Both the position numbers and the translations under genes were made by a program. The notes beneath the pieces are model-generated. The model saw only the letters and a program-made list of their open reading frames with translations. It was not told the DNA's origin and did not search any database. Shown piece by piece: positions 24,201 through 36,200 of a stretch of DNA of 64,000 nt. Numbering within the stretch: the stretch's first letter is position 1; the number at the start of each line of letters is the position of its first letter. Origin of the DNA: Limnomonas spitsbergensis (Eukaryota > Chlorophyta > Chlorophyceae > Chlamydomonadales); the NCBI GenBank assembly GCA_037349105.1, contig JAYJMM010000009.1, positions 4,709,001 through 4,773,000 of the forward strand. The letters are read 5' to 3'.

Positions 24201-27200
24201 TTTTTAATGTTTAGTGCTCAGTGTCACCTGATCCATGGCCCCCAGCATGCTTCCCGGGGTAAGGGTTTGATGTATACCGATCCGGGTTAAGGGTTTAGGG
24301 TTCAGTGCCACCTGGTCCATGGCCCACAGCATGCTTCCGGGGGTGAGGGTTTAATGTATACGGGTCCAGGTTAAGTGGGTTTCAATGTCTAGGGTTCAGT
24401 GTTACCTGGTCCATGGCCCCCAACATGCTCCCTGGGTTCCCTCCAGCCGCCGCTGCCGCCATCATCATGTGCTGCTGCTGTTGCTGTTGCTGCTGCATGG
24501 ACATTTGCTGTTGTTGCTGTGAGGAAAGGGCATGGACAGGGTTCAGGGTTAGGGTTCAGGGTTCAGAGTTTGGGTTCAGGGTTTGGGATGTATGGATAAT
24601 ATATTATGTTGTATGCTGCTGGTGTTGCTGCATGGTCTTTTGCTGGTGTGGCTGCGAAGAGTGGAGGGTGTGTTCAAGGTAATCGATTGGGGTTAAGGGT
24701 TAAGGTTCGGGAATCACAGTCAGAGTTCAGGGTTCAGAGTTAGGGTTTGGGGTTCAGGGTTCATGTCTGTGACCAGAGCCAATTTCAGCACAAACAACCC
24801 TCTGTCCGGCAGGCGGCGGGGCAGCGACTACTCATGGTGATAAGGGATCAACGCTTGACCGACCGGCCACCACCAGAGGCCCTAACAGAAAGGCTAGCTG
24901 CACTAGGCACCAACCACCGCAGGGAGCTTTAAAAACTTGAATTAAAACAAAAAAAAATGACAACAACGTATCTGATTGGTACTTTCATATATACATGCAT
25001 GCTACAATGTTGTTGATGGAACTTCAAATATGAAATGGCAGTCACGGTTGAGGGGTCCAGGCGAGCTCCATTGCCCACCTCATGGACCGGCCCTCATATA
25101 ACCATGCCACCTCGTCCGTCCATTGATCGAGGATGCATGGCCATGGACCGGCCCATGTGAGGGCCGGTGTATGTGAGGGCTGGTCCATGACCCTGCATCC
25201 TTGTTCAATGGTCATGGCCCTTCCCTCACATGAGCATGCAACCTCATCCATCCATTGACATGTATGGCTTCTCCATCCGCACACCTGCTGGCATATCTAT
25301 GGAGTCATTCATTCTGCCATGCCACCTCATCCGCCCATTCAAATGGACGGCTTCCTGGTCCTCAAACTTGTTTGCGTACCTATTGTTTGCCATTCTATGG
25401 AGTCATTCATTCTGCCATGCCACTGTAAGAGCGTGCTGTCAGTGCTTCGCGCAGAGGTAGCGAAGGATCCTCTGCGCCAATGGAATGCGAGGGAATCGAA
25501 CACCTCTAAAACCGTCTACCAGGCGGATGTCCCAGGAGATACAGGAGAACTGAGGTTCGAGGGTTTACCCTCGTGGTACGGATTAGCGACGCATCGCTGC
25601 GTAGTCTCTTGCAGCCACCCATCACCTAGCCCTCCCCACATGAGCCCCCATGACAGTCACTCACCATCCGCATCAAACAAAATAACAACATCCAACATGC
25701 CAAGATGGAAACAAGCACAAAACAGAAGGCTGAGTGAGCCAGCAGTGTAACCCATCACCCCCCACTCAACCCATCACCCGCACCCATCACCCCCCCCCCT
25801 CATCCCATGAGCCCATGTCACCATCACCCACCATCCTTGCTTGCATCAGCTGCTGCTGCCGGGTTCGAAGCCGAATCGCCGCCCGCGCCTTGGGGTCGCC
25901 CCGGTTCCTCAGCTGGAGCAACAGCTGTGTCGCCTGTGTGGTCAGAGTGTGGAATCTCGAATTCAAATTAATATCACCCATGATGGCATACCACGCCTTT
26001 GGATCGCCTAGGTTCCTCAGCTGAAGCAGCAGCTGTGTCGCCTGTGTGAGCGTGTGGGGATTCAAATCCGAAGCTATGTATCACATCCCGCGTCTTCAAA
26101 CACCTAGCGTCATGTCGTCCGCATGCTCCTTTTCTCTTGGCCCTTACCGTAAAGCCTACGCCCACCTACCTGAGAAGGCACCTCCATCCAGCTCCTTACT
26201 GTTGCCAGCCCCAAATCCTAAGCTCCTAATCTCCCGACCTAACCCCTAAACCCTACACATCTGACCCACCCACCGGAGGGGGCAGCTACATGCAGCTCCT
26301 CCTTATTGCCAGCCCCAAACCCTAAGTTCCTTATCTCCCGACCTAACCCCTGGACCCTACACATCTGACCCACCCACCGGAGGGGGCAGCTACATGCAGT
26401 TTGTTGCACATGGCCTGCCCTTAAAACCTGAACCTTATCTCCTGGCTCATCCCTAAACCCTGAGCCCGCCCACCTGAGGAGGCAGATCCATACACTTCCT
26501 TGTCATGGCCTACCCTTAAACCCTGCGCTTCCCCCCTGGCCCACCCCATAACCCTAACCTCAAAGTTACTGTCCCACAAGAGGAGGCAGCTCCCTTGTCA
26601 TGACCAACCCGTAAACCCTGCATGCCCCCTGGCCCACCCCTGAACCCTGAGCCCACCCACCTGAGGCGGAAGCTCCATGGTGCCGTTTGTGAGCGAGAAA
26701 GCTTCCTGAACACAAACACATGAATAAAAGAGGAAATCAGGGTGCAGGGTTGAAAGGGGAGGGGGGTCAAGGTTCAGGGTTTAAGGCACTGGAAGGAGGG
26801 ATTTAGGGTTGTGGTTGGGGGTTCATGGGTTGCCCCCCCACATGCAAGGGGGGGCAGATGCTCGCTCTCAGAAGCGACGTGACACCTGGTCCCAACCTCC
26901 AACCCACACCGACACATCCCTGCCCTCTATCTCCACTTGCACCTGCCCCACACCCCACCCCATACCTCCACACACCAACCCCACACCCCACCCCATACCC
27001 ACACACACCAACCCCACACCCCACCCCATACCTCCACACACCTGCCCCAAACCCCACCCCATACCTCCACACACCTGCCCTCCTTCCCCCACTCCTACCT
27101 GTACGAATGGGTGCTACAGCTCACTCTCGTAAGCGTCGCGACACCCTGCATCCCACACCCCAACCCTCCACACACCTGCCCACAGTACCCCACTCGCACT

Positions 27201-30200
27201 TTCACCTCCACCCTCTCACCCACACCTACGCCCTAACTTCCCCAGGTGCACCTCCCCCTCCCCCCCCACACCTCCACACCCCATACCTCCCCACCCCAAC
27301 CCTCCCTACCCCTGCCCACCGTACCCCACTCTTACCTGCACAAAGGGGTGGAGCTGCTCACTCTCGTGCGCGTCGCGACATCTTCCGCGGTTGTCACACC
27401 GGCTGCTGACCATATAGTGCCAGCAAGGCGCCCAGACGTGGTTGACGGGGTCGTGGGAGGCATACTCACGCACCAGACGCACCTGACAGAGGGAGGTCAG
27501 CATACTTTTAGTTAGGTGTAGGTTAGGGTTCAGATTTGGTTGACGGGGTCGTGGGAGGCGTACACACCAGGCACACTTAAAAATGGGGGGGCGCATTTCT
27601 GTAGTTTGGAGTCGGTTAGGGTTTATATGTGGTTGGCTGGATCGTGGGAGGCATACGCACCAGGTGCACTTAAACGAGGGGGGGGGGGGGCGCCATTTTT
27701 TAGTTTTGCGCCGGTTAGGATTCAGATTTAATTGTCAGGGTTGTGGGAGGCATGCGCACCAGGCACACCTGAAAAAGGGGGGTTGCCATTTGAGTAGTTT
27801 TTTGGTTAGGGTTTACATTTGATTGGCAGGGTTGCGGGAGGCATACGTGCGCACCGGGCACACCTGAAAGTGGGTGATTTGCATTTTAAGTTGATGGTGA
27901 ATTAGGGTTCACATTTGATTGACAGGGTCATGGGGGATCATACTCACTCACCAGACGCCCCTGCAACCGGGTTGGTCAGGGTTTTTTGTTTTGGGGTTTG
28001 CATTTGAGGTTGAGAGGGTCATTAGAGGCGTGTTAGCGCACCAGACACATAACAATTGTGCTTGGGAGTGAGTTTAGGTTTAGGTTTGATCGGCTGAGTT
28101 GCGTAGGTGCACACTTGGCACATCTGAAAGAGGGGGGTCGCATTTTGGAGTTTCCATACCAGACACATATGAAACCGTTTGTATGCGGTTGAGCGGCGTA
28201 TTTGGTCGACAGACGCACATGAACGCATGGGTTTGCAGTTGGGAGTTGGTTAGGGTTTAGACGTGATTAGCAGGGTCGTGAAAATCGTATTCGGGCACCA
28301 GGCACGCATGCAAGCACGAATTCTGAAGACAAGGATTTGTAAAGCTTGATCTTTCATTTCCTTCTGATTTTGCGGCTGTGCTTGGCGATTCTAAAAAAAC
28401 ATACTCGCGCACCAGGCACACTTGAAAACAGGTAGCTTGCGATTGGGAATCGGTTGGAGGTTTGGATTTGATTGCTCCAGTGGTTTGCTGATGTCATGGA
28501 CAAGGGCGCGTGAGGCATACTCACACCAGGCACAGGTTACTGGGTGGGAGGGGGTCTGGGATTTTTTGTTGTTGAGCATACCTTGGGGTTTGAAGTTCGA
28601 GGTTTAGGGGTCCAAGCTGATTGTTGTTGGGGGTTTAGGGTTTAGGGTTTAGGGTTTAGGGTTTCAAGCTGATTGCTGTAGGGGGTCGGCAGACCTTGGC
28701 AGACGATGCAGCAGGTCAGAAGTCAGGGACAGCCGGCAGGCATATTCACACAAATTAATCAGTTTCTTGAAGCTTTTGACATCTGCCGAAGCAGCGATTA
28801 CTTGTATCCATACGGACATTCGGTTCAAACCCTGAAATACTATCACATCAGCTCCATACACAGCCAGCATGCACATCAATAATAACTTTCTTAGGGCTCA
28901 TGACCTGCTCTATTTCTCCTTCATGCTCATGTGCTTTGTAGCCGTAAGAAAAGTAGGCCTCTCACACCAGTTGTAAAAATGCCACCTAGTTGTAGGTGTA
29001 CACATCCCCCATTTACGACAGCCATTATTGCCTTGTTACATATGCCCTCCTCCCCCCATTTCCATCCTGGCGACCCACCACCAGTTGTAGAAAAGGCCAC
29101 TAAGTTGTCGTAGAGAGATGGAGGCCTGGGTAAGGTAGGCCTACCCTACCCATGCCTCTACCTTTTACTGCTGGTCATTGTATGACTGTTACTGGTGACC
29201 CCTGCTTGCGACCCCTCCCTCATTTGATCCCTGCCCCCTCCCTCATTTCATCCCCAGGGGCCCCTTGGACCTCTCACCAGTTCCAAGAAGGCCACCAAGT
29301 TGTAGTAGTATGCCTCCAGAGAGGGCCGCCAGTGGTTGTAGAGGCCCTGTACATGGGGTGGGGTGGGGGTGCATGGGCCTTGTTGCATGGCAGTGGTTAT
29401 CTATGCCCTGCATATTGGGGGGGGGGGGGAGGTGCATGGGCCTTGTTGCATGGCAGTGGTTTTCCATGCCCCATGCCCTGCACATGGGGTGGGGGTGGGG
29501 GGGTGCATGGGCCTTGTTGCATGACAATGTTGCATCTAAGTGGTGCATCGAGGGAGGGAGGGGGGGGGAGGTTGCATGGCTGTGGTTGACCATGCCCTGC
29601 ACATGGCAGTGGTGAATGGAGGGGAGAGGGGGGGCTGCCAGGACTAGATCACAATCCCATACCCCCCCCCCCCCCCCCTTGCTATTATATCTGTCCCTGC
29701 ATATTCCACATGCCCTCAGGCAGCTATAGCCAGGTCACAAATATGACGCCTCCTTCTCATCTTACTTGTCCCCTCAGTCAGGTTGAGCTAGGGCAGAAAC
29801 GTCGCCTCTCCCCTCCCCTCCCCAAGACACCTGCACGCCTTCTCCCTCCCATCAGCCTCCCTCCCACCAGCCTCCCTCCCACCAGCCTCCTGACAGGTGG
29901 GTCAAGGGCACAACGAAACCCCCCCTTCCTCACCTGCCTCATTCCCTCGGGCAGGTTGGGACTGAACACATAGAACACCTTCCCTCCCTCCCACTAAGTT
30001 CATGTGCTCCATCTTCACACCCACACCACACCCACACCCACACCCACACCACACCCACACCCTCACACACCTTCCTTTTTCCCTCAGGCAGAATGGGCCA
30101 GGGTACAGTCAACAACTCTCCCTCCTCTCCCACATGCCCATGCACTCCTCCTCCTCCTCACCCATACCACTATACCCTCTCTCTCCCACCTTCCTTGTGT

Positions 30201-33200
30201 CCTCGGGCATGGCACCAGCAACACCAATCCCCTTCCTCCCCTTCACACTCCTCCCTACCCATACCCATGTAACTCCGGTGCCTCCAATTCCTCGTGCCCT
30301 CGGGCAGGTTGGGCCAGGGCACAAAGTACGCCTCCCCCATCCTCTCTCACACCCCTGTCCTCCTCCTCCACCACCCTACCCTGCACCGCCTCTCTCCCTC
30401 ACCTTCCGCGTGCCCTCGGGCAGGTTGGGCCAGGGGACAAAGGACGCCTCCCTCCCCCCTCTTCTCTCACACCCCTGTACTCCTCCTCCACAACCCTACC
30501 CCTGTACCCCCTCTCTCCCTCACCTTCCGCGTGCCCTCGGGCAGGTTGGGCCATGGGACAAAGGACGCCTCCCTCCCCCCTCCTCTCTCACACCCCTGTC
30601 CTCCTCCTCCACCACCCTACCCTGTACCCCCTCTCTCCCTCACCTTTCGCGTGCCCTCGGGCAGGTTGGGCCAGGGGACAAAGGACGCCTCCCTCCCCCC
30701 TCCTCTCTCACACCCCTGTCCTCCTCCTCCATCACCCTACCCTGTACCCCCTCTCTCCCTCACCTTCCGCGTGCCCTCGGACAGGTCGGGCCAGGGGACA
30801 AAGGACGCCTCCCTCCCCCCTCCTCTCTCACACCCCTGCACTCCTCCTCCACAACCCTACCCCTGTACCCCCTCTCTCCCTCACCTTCCGCGTGCCCTCG
30901 GGCAGGTTGGGCCATGGGACAAAGGACGCCTCCCTCCCCCCTCCTCTCTCACACCCCTGTCCTCCTCCTCCACAACCCTACCCCTGTACCCCCTCTCTCC
31001 CTCACCTTCCGCGTGCCCTCGGGCAGGTTGGGCCAGGGGACAAAGGACGCCTCCCTCCCCCCTCCTCTCACACACCCCTGTCCTCCTCCTCCACAACCCT
31101 ACCCTGTACCCCCTCTCTCCCTCACCTTCCGCGTGCCCTCGGACAGGTTGGGCCATGGGACAAAGGACGCCTCCCTCCCCCCTCCTCTCTCACACCCCTG
31201 TCCTCCTCCTCCACCACCCTACCCTGTACCCCCTCTCTCCCTCACCTTCCGCGTGCCCTCGGACAGGTTGGGCCATGGGACAAAGGACGCCTCCCTCCCC
31301 CCTCCTCTCTCACACCCCTGTACTCCTCCTCCACAACCCTACCCCTGTACCCCCTCTCTCCCTCACCTTCCGCGTGCCCTCGGGCAGGTTGGGCCAGGGG
31401 ACAAAGGACGCCTCCCTCCCCCCTCTTCTCTCACACCCCTGTACTCCTCCTCCACAACCCTACCCCTGTACCCCCTCTCTCCCTCACCTTCCGCGTGCCC
31501 TCGGGCAGGTTGGGCCAGGGGACAAAGGACGCCTCCCTCCCCCCTCCTCTCTCACACCCCTGTACTCCTCCTCCACCACCCTACCCTGTACCCCCTCTCT
31601 CCCTCACCTTTCGCGTGCCCTCGGGCAGGTTGGGCCAGGGGACAAAGGACGCATCCCTCCCCCCTCCTCTCTCACACCCCTGTCCTCCTCCTCCATCACC
31701 CTACCCTGTACCCCCTCTCTCCCTCACCTTCCGCGTGCCCTCGGACAGGTCGGGCCAGGGGACAAAGGACGCCTCCCTCCCCCCTCCTCTCTCACACCCC
31801 TGTCCTCCTCCTCCACAACCCTACCCTGTACCCCCTCTCTCCCTCACCTTCCGCGTGCCCTCGGGCAGGTTGGGCCATGGGACAAAGGACGCCTCCCTCC
31901 CCCCTCCTCTCTCACACCCCTGTACTCCTCCTCCACAACCCTACCCCTGTACCCCCTCTCTCCCTCACCTTCCGCGTGCCCTCGGGCAGGTTGGGCCAGG
32001 GGACAAAGGACGCCTCCAACCCGCCCCCCCTCAGTCGATCCACAAGCAGCTGCAGCGTGGGGGCCACCTACAACACAGGGGTTTAGGGTTAAGGGTTTAG
32101 GGATTAGAGTGGAGGGCCACCTACAACAAAGGGGTTAAGGGTTCAAGGTCAAAGGGTTAAGAGTGGGGGGCTACAATACAATCTACAATAAAGTGGGTCG
32201 AGGGTGCAGCAGGGAGGGGGTGCGGGGCACATCTTCATCAAGTGGTACACAGGGGCACATGGGACAATTCCCCTCCCACATGCGTGGTGAGGGCCACCAG
32301 CTACCCGGGGACGGCGTTAACCAGGAAGGGGGGCACTGGCAATGAGGAGGGTCAGAGGGTCAGCAGGGATGATCCCACCGGCATCAAAGGGGAGCAGGGG
32401 TGCAATGAGGATGATTACTCTCCAACACAATGCGGGGTAGGGGTTAACCAGGAAGGGGGCCACGGGCAATAAGGAGGGTCAGGGGGTCAGCAGGGAAGGT
32501 CACACCGGCAACGAAGGGGAGAAACATAAAACATAATACTAAAAAGTAAAAATCTTTCCGTCGTGTTCTCAGAGGTTAAGGACCATTCAAAGGTAAGAGG
32601 GCACATTCTGGTCTTCCTTCAACTAAGGTACTTTGACAAAGTATTTTTATAGCAGGGGGTGTGTAACGAGGATGCTTACCCTCCCACACCATGCGGGGTC
32701 GGGACCACCTGCCACTAGGAGACATGTCCATGAGCAAGGGGGATCAGGATCTTACGGCGCTTTCCCTCCAAAGGACTTCCTTCAAAAGCATTCTTGGGTA
32801 AACAAACATAGCCGCCATGGCAGCCACCAGCCACCATGGCGCACGGGTTCAATAAAGGATGCTTCCCTTCCGAATAGCTGCGTTGTTTCCTAAACCATCA
32901 CGCCCTAATAGGGCTTAGTTCATTACTTCCTTTCAGAATAGCAGCACAGCGTTAAAAATATCGGCGCACAGTTCAAAAATGCTGAAGGGGGGGTCTAGGG
33001 TTTACAAGGAAACAACCACTCCTGAAACAGTTAAGGGTAAAAGGTCTAGTACATCCTTAGGCTTGAGGGTTTATTATGGGGAATGGGCTGGTGCTCCATG
33101 TTAAGGCTAAGGGTCTACCCATGCTTTAAGCTCTTCAGATCTATAAATCCTCGGGGTTCATACTTACGCGTTCAAGTTATTATTTATGATTTACAACTTG

Positions 33201-36200
33201 AGGGTATAGGGTCTACACCACCTGTATTACCTGCATTTGTTTGGGACTTACGGTATGATAACACTATTTTGAGGGTTTAAGGTTGATGGGTTACGGGTGT
33301 TACCTGAAGCTCTTTTGCCACATCTGGTAGAAAGCCGCTGCAATCAGGTAAGAGGAGAATGGGAGGGGGGGGGGGGGGGGGAGGGGGGGGGGCAAGGTGG
33401 GCAAGGTGCAATCAGGCAAGAGGAGAATGGGAGGGGGGGGGGGGGGGCAAGGAGGTGATGCAACAATCAGGCTGGGAGGGGGGGGCAAGGAGGTCATGCC
33501 GATGGTAGGTGGAGGTACAACAAGAATCCATGGGCATCAAATGACAAGATGCAAGACAGGAGGTGAGTCAGTAGGTGTGAGGTCCACTTCCATTCGTCCC
33601 TGCCCTTCACTAACCCCCCCCCCCCATCCCTTTCAGTCCCTGCCGTTTACTGAAACCCTACCTAGACTTGATGCCTAAACCCTACCTAGACTTGATGCCT
33701 AAACCCTACCTAAAGCTGAGGCCCAACCCCTACCCTCTCACCTGCACATGAGGTAGTAGGAGATCTTGTCCTGGTGGCAAGACCTAGGCTTGTAGTTTGT
33801 GATGCTGCCTGAGAACATCCGCCGCAGCAGGCAGAGAATGCCATTCCTGCGGCCATGATGCATGAAGCATGAGAGCATGGTAGGCATGGGTGCATGGGTG
33901 CATGGGTGCATGGGTGCATGGGGAGTAGGGCATGTATGAACAGTGATGCTGCCTGCGATTATCTGAAGAAGCAGACAGAAGATGCCGTTCCTACGACCAA
34001 GGTGCATGGGAGGCATGGGAGGAATGGGGGGCAGGAAATGCAAGATTGTGATGCTGCCTGAGAACATCTGCCACAGCAGGCAGAGAATGCCATTCCTGCG
34101 GGCATGATGCATGGGAGCATGGAGGCATGAGAGCATGGGAGCATGGGAAGCAGGCATGTATGAAGAGTGATGCTGCCTGAGAGTATCTGGAGAAGCAGAC
34201 AGAGGATGTCGTTCCTATGGCCAAGGTGCATTTTAGTATGGGAAACAGGGGGGGGTAGAAAATGCATGAATGGAGATGCTACCTGAGGAGAAGAAGCCAC
34301 ATAAGAGACAGAGGAGGCTGTTCCTACAATCAGTGCTCATAAAACCCGTGACGGAGCAATAAGCAATTATCACAAGCGTAAGGGAGATATATATGTATGC
34401 CCACTGGACTCCGTATGCCATTCCTGCGGCTGGCAATTATACTCAAGCAGAATTGTCAACTAATGCTACACAATAGAGTTACCCTAGGTGTAACCTGGAA
34501 GACCTGGTTCCCTGGGGGGCACTTTTCAATGCTAATTTCAGGGTGTATGTGGGTTAAGTGTGGTTCGTTTCACATGTTTTCCTGTTCTTATTTCTTCCAG
34601 CGGGGAGTCAGTCCACGCCATGGTGAGCAGCAAGGCCCTCGACATGCCCGATTGCCCTCCTTCTATTTGTTCGAGTCATACCAGAGAAGCCTGAAATAAA
34701 GCCCTATACCCCTCGAGCACACCTAGCAGCTTTCAGGCTTCCCTCTTTTGGGGAATCCCTCATACACTTACTCACCCCGCCGTCCTGCCCTCCACTTCCA
34801 GCCCCGCCGTCCTACCCTCCCCTTCCAGCCCCGCCGTCCTGCCCTCCCCTTCCAGCCCCGCCGTCCTACCCTCCCCTTCCAGCCCCGCCGTCCTGCCCTC
34901 CCCTTCCAGCCCCGCCGTCCTGCCCTCCCCTTCTAGCCCCCGCCGTCCTGCCCTCCCCTTCTAGCCCCGCCGTCCTGCCCTCCCCTTCTAGCCCCGCCGT
35001 CCTGCCCTCCCCTTCTAGCCCCGCCGTCCTGCCCTCCCCTTCTAGCCCCGCCGTCCTGCCCTCCCCTTCTATCCCCGCCGTCCTGCCCTCCCCTTCTAGC
35101 CCCGCCGTCCTACCCTCCCCTTCCAGCCCCGCCGTCCTGCCCTCCCCTTTCAGCCCCGCCGTCCTACCCTCCCCTTCCAGCCCCGCCGTCCTGCCCTCCC
35201 CTTCCAGCCCCGCCGTCCTGCCCTCCCCTTCTAGCCCCCGCCGTCCTGCCCTCCCCTTCTAGCCCCGCCGTCCTGCCCTCCCCTTCTAGCCCCGCCATCC
35301 TGCCCTCCCCTTCTAGCCCCGCCGTCCTGCCCTCCCCTTCCAGCCCCCGCCGTCCTACCCTCCCCTTCCAGCCCCGCCATCCTGCCCTCCCCTTCTAGCC
35401 CCGCCGTCCTGCCCTCCCCTTCTAGCCCCAAGGAGTGCACACGTATGTGAATGCTCGTGTTCAGCTTGTTTCCCTCTTCCTCTCCCACACCCACCTGAAG
35501 TCGTTCCATGTCATGCTGAGCCTCAGCACCACGGATCCGCCCTGCTTTAGGTTGTTAACCATAATGATGATCTGAGCCACCAGCAGACACTGGTCGGCAG
35601 CATGGGAGCTCCTGCGGTACGAGTACAGGCAGTACACATGTGTGAGCCGTACAGTGACAGACAGCAAGTACACAGGTGGCTCATATACAGACTGAATGGA
35701 CAATGAGATATTCCTCATGCAGGGAGTCCCTACACAGGCACACTCCTAAAAACCCTGAACCTACCCCCCACAAACAAGTTCACATCAAAACGGAAAACCC
35801 TAGAGCGTTCCCCACAAACAAAGAGATATGCCTCATGCAGGGAGTCCCTGCATGGGCGCGGATGTGGCTTCGGCCCTGGCTGCGCTGTTTTTATAACGCC
35901 CCCCACAGGGCGTAGCTTTCCCTCTTTCTTTCTACACAGGCACACTCCTAACAACCTTAAATAACCCCCACAAACAAGTCCGCGTCAAAACGGAAAACCC
36001 CAGATCTTTCCCCAGTTGTTAATCCAACAGCCTGAAACTTCTCCCCGTTCACCAATACATATCAAACTCTGAACCAGCCCCTCGCCCACATAACTAAAGA
36101 AAGCTACGCCCTAGGGCGTGGAGGTGAAGGGAACAGTGCAGCTTGGGGCCGTAGCCACATCCGCGCCGATACCATCCTGAACCAGCCCCTTGCCCACAAC

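Noticed and set aside
25430..25620. tRNA-like A-box and B-box words on the - strand
   Set aside because: TGGTAGACGG and GTTCGATTCCC are only about 20 bp apart and no cloverleaf can be drawn.
28664..28879. A 71-residue - strand frame with a good TTTCAG acceptor, first taken as an exon
   Set aside because: It contains a diverged copy of the zinc-finger exon start and no donor; exons 29278 and 27482 join in phase without it.
30002..32138. Three overlapping + strand open frames of 614-698 residues, Pro/Leu/Ser-rich
   Set aside because: They are translations of the 120-bp tandem array in all three phases; the real coding signal there is a - strand exon end repeated in each unit.
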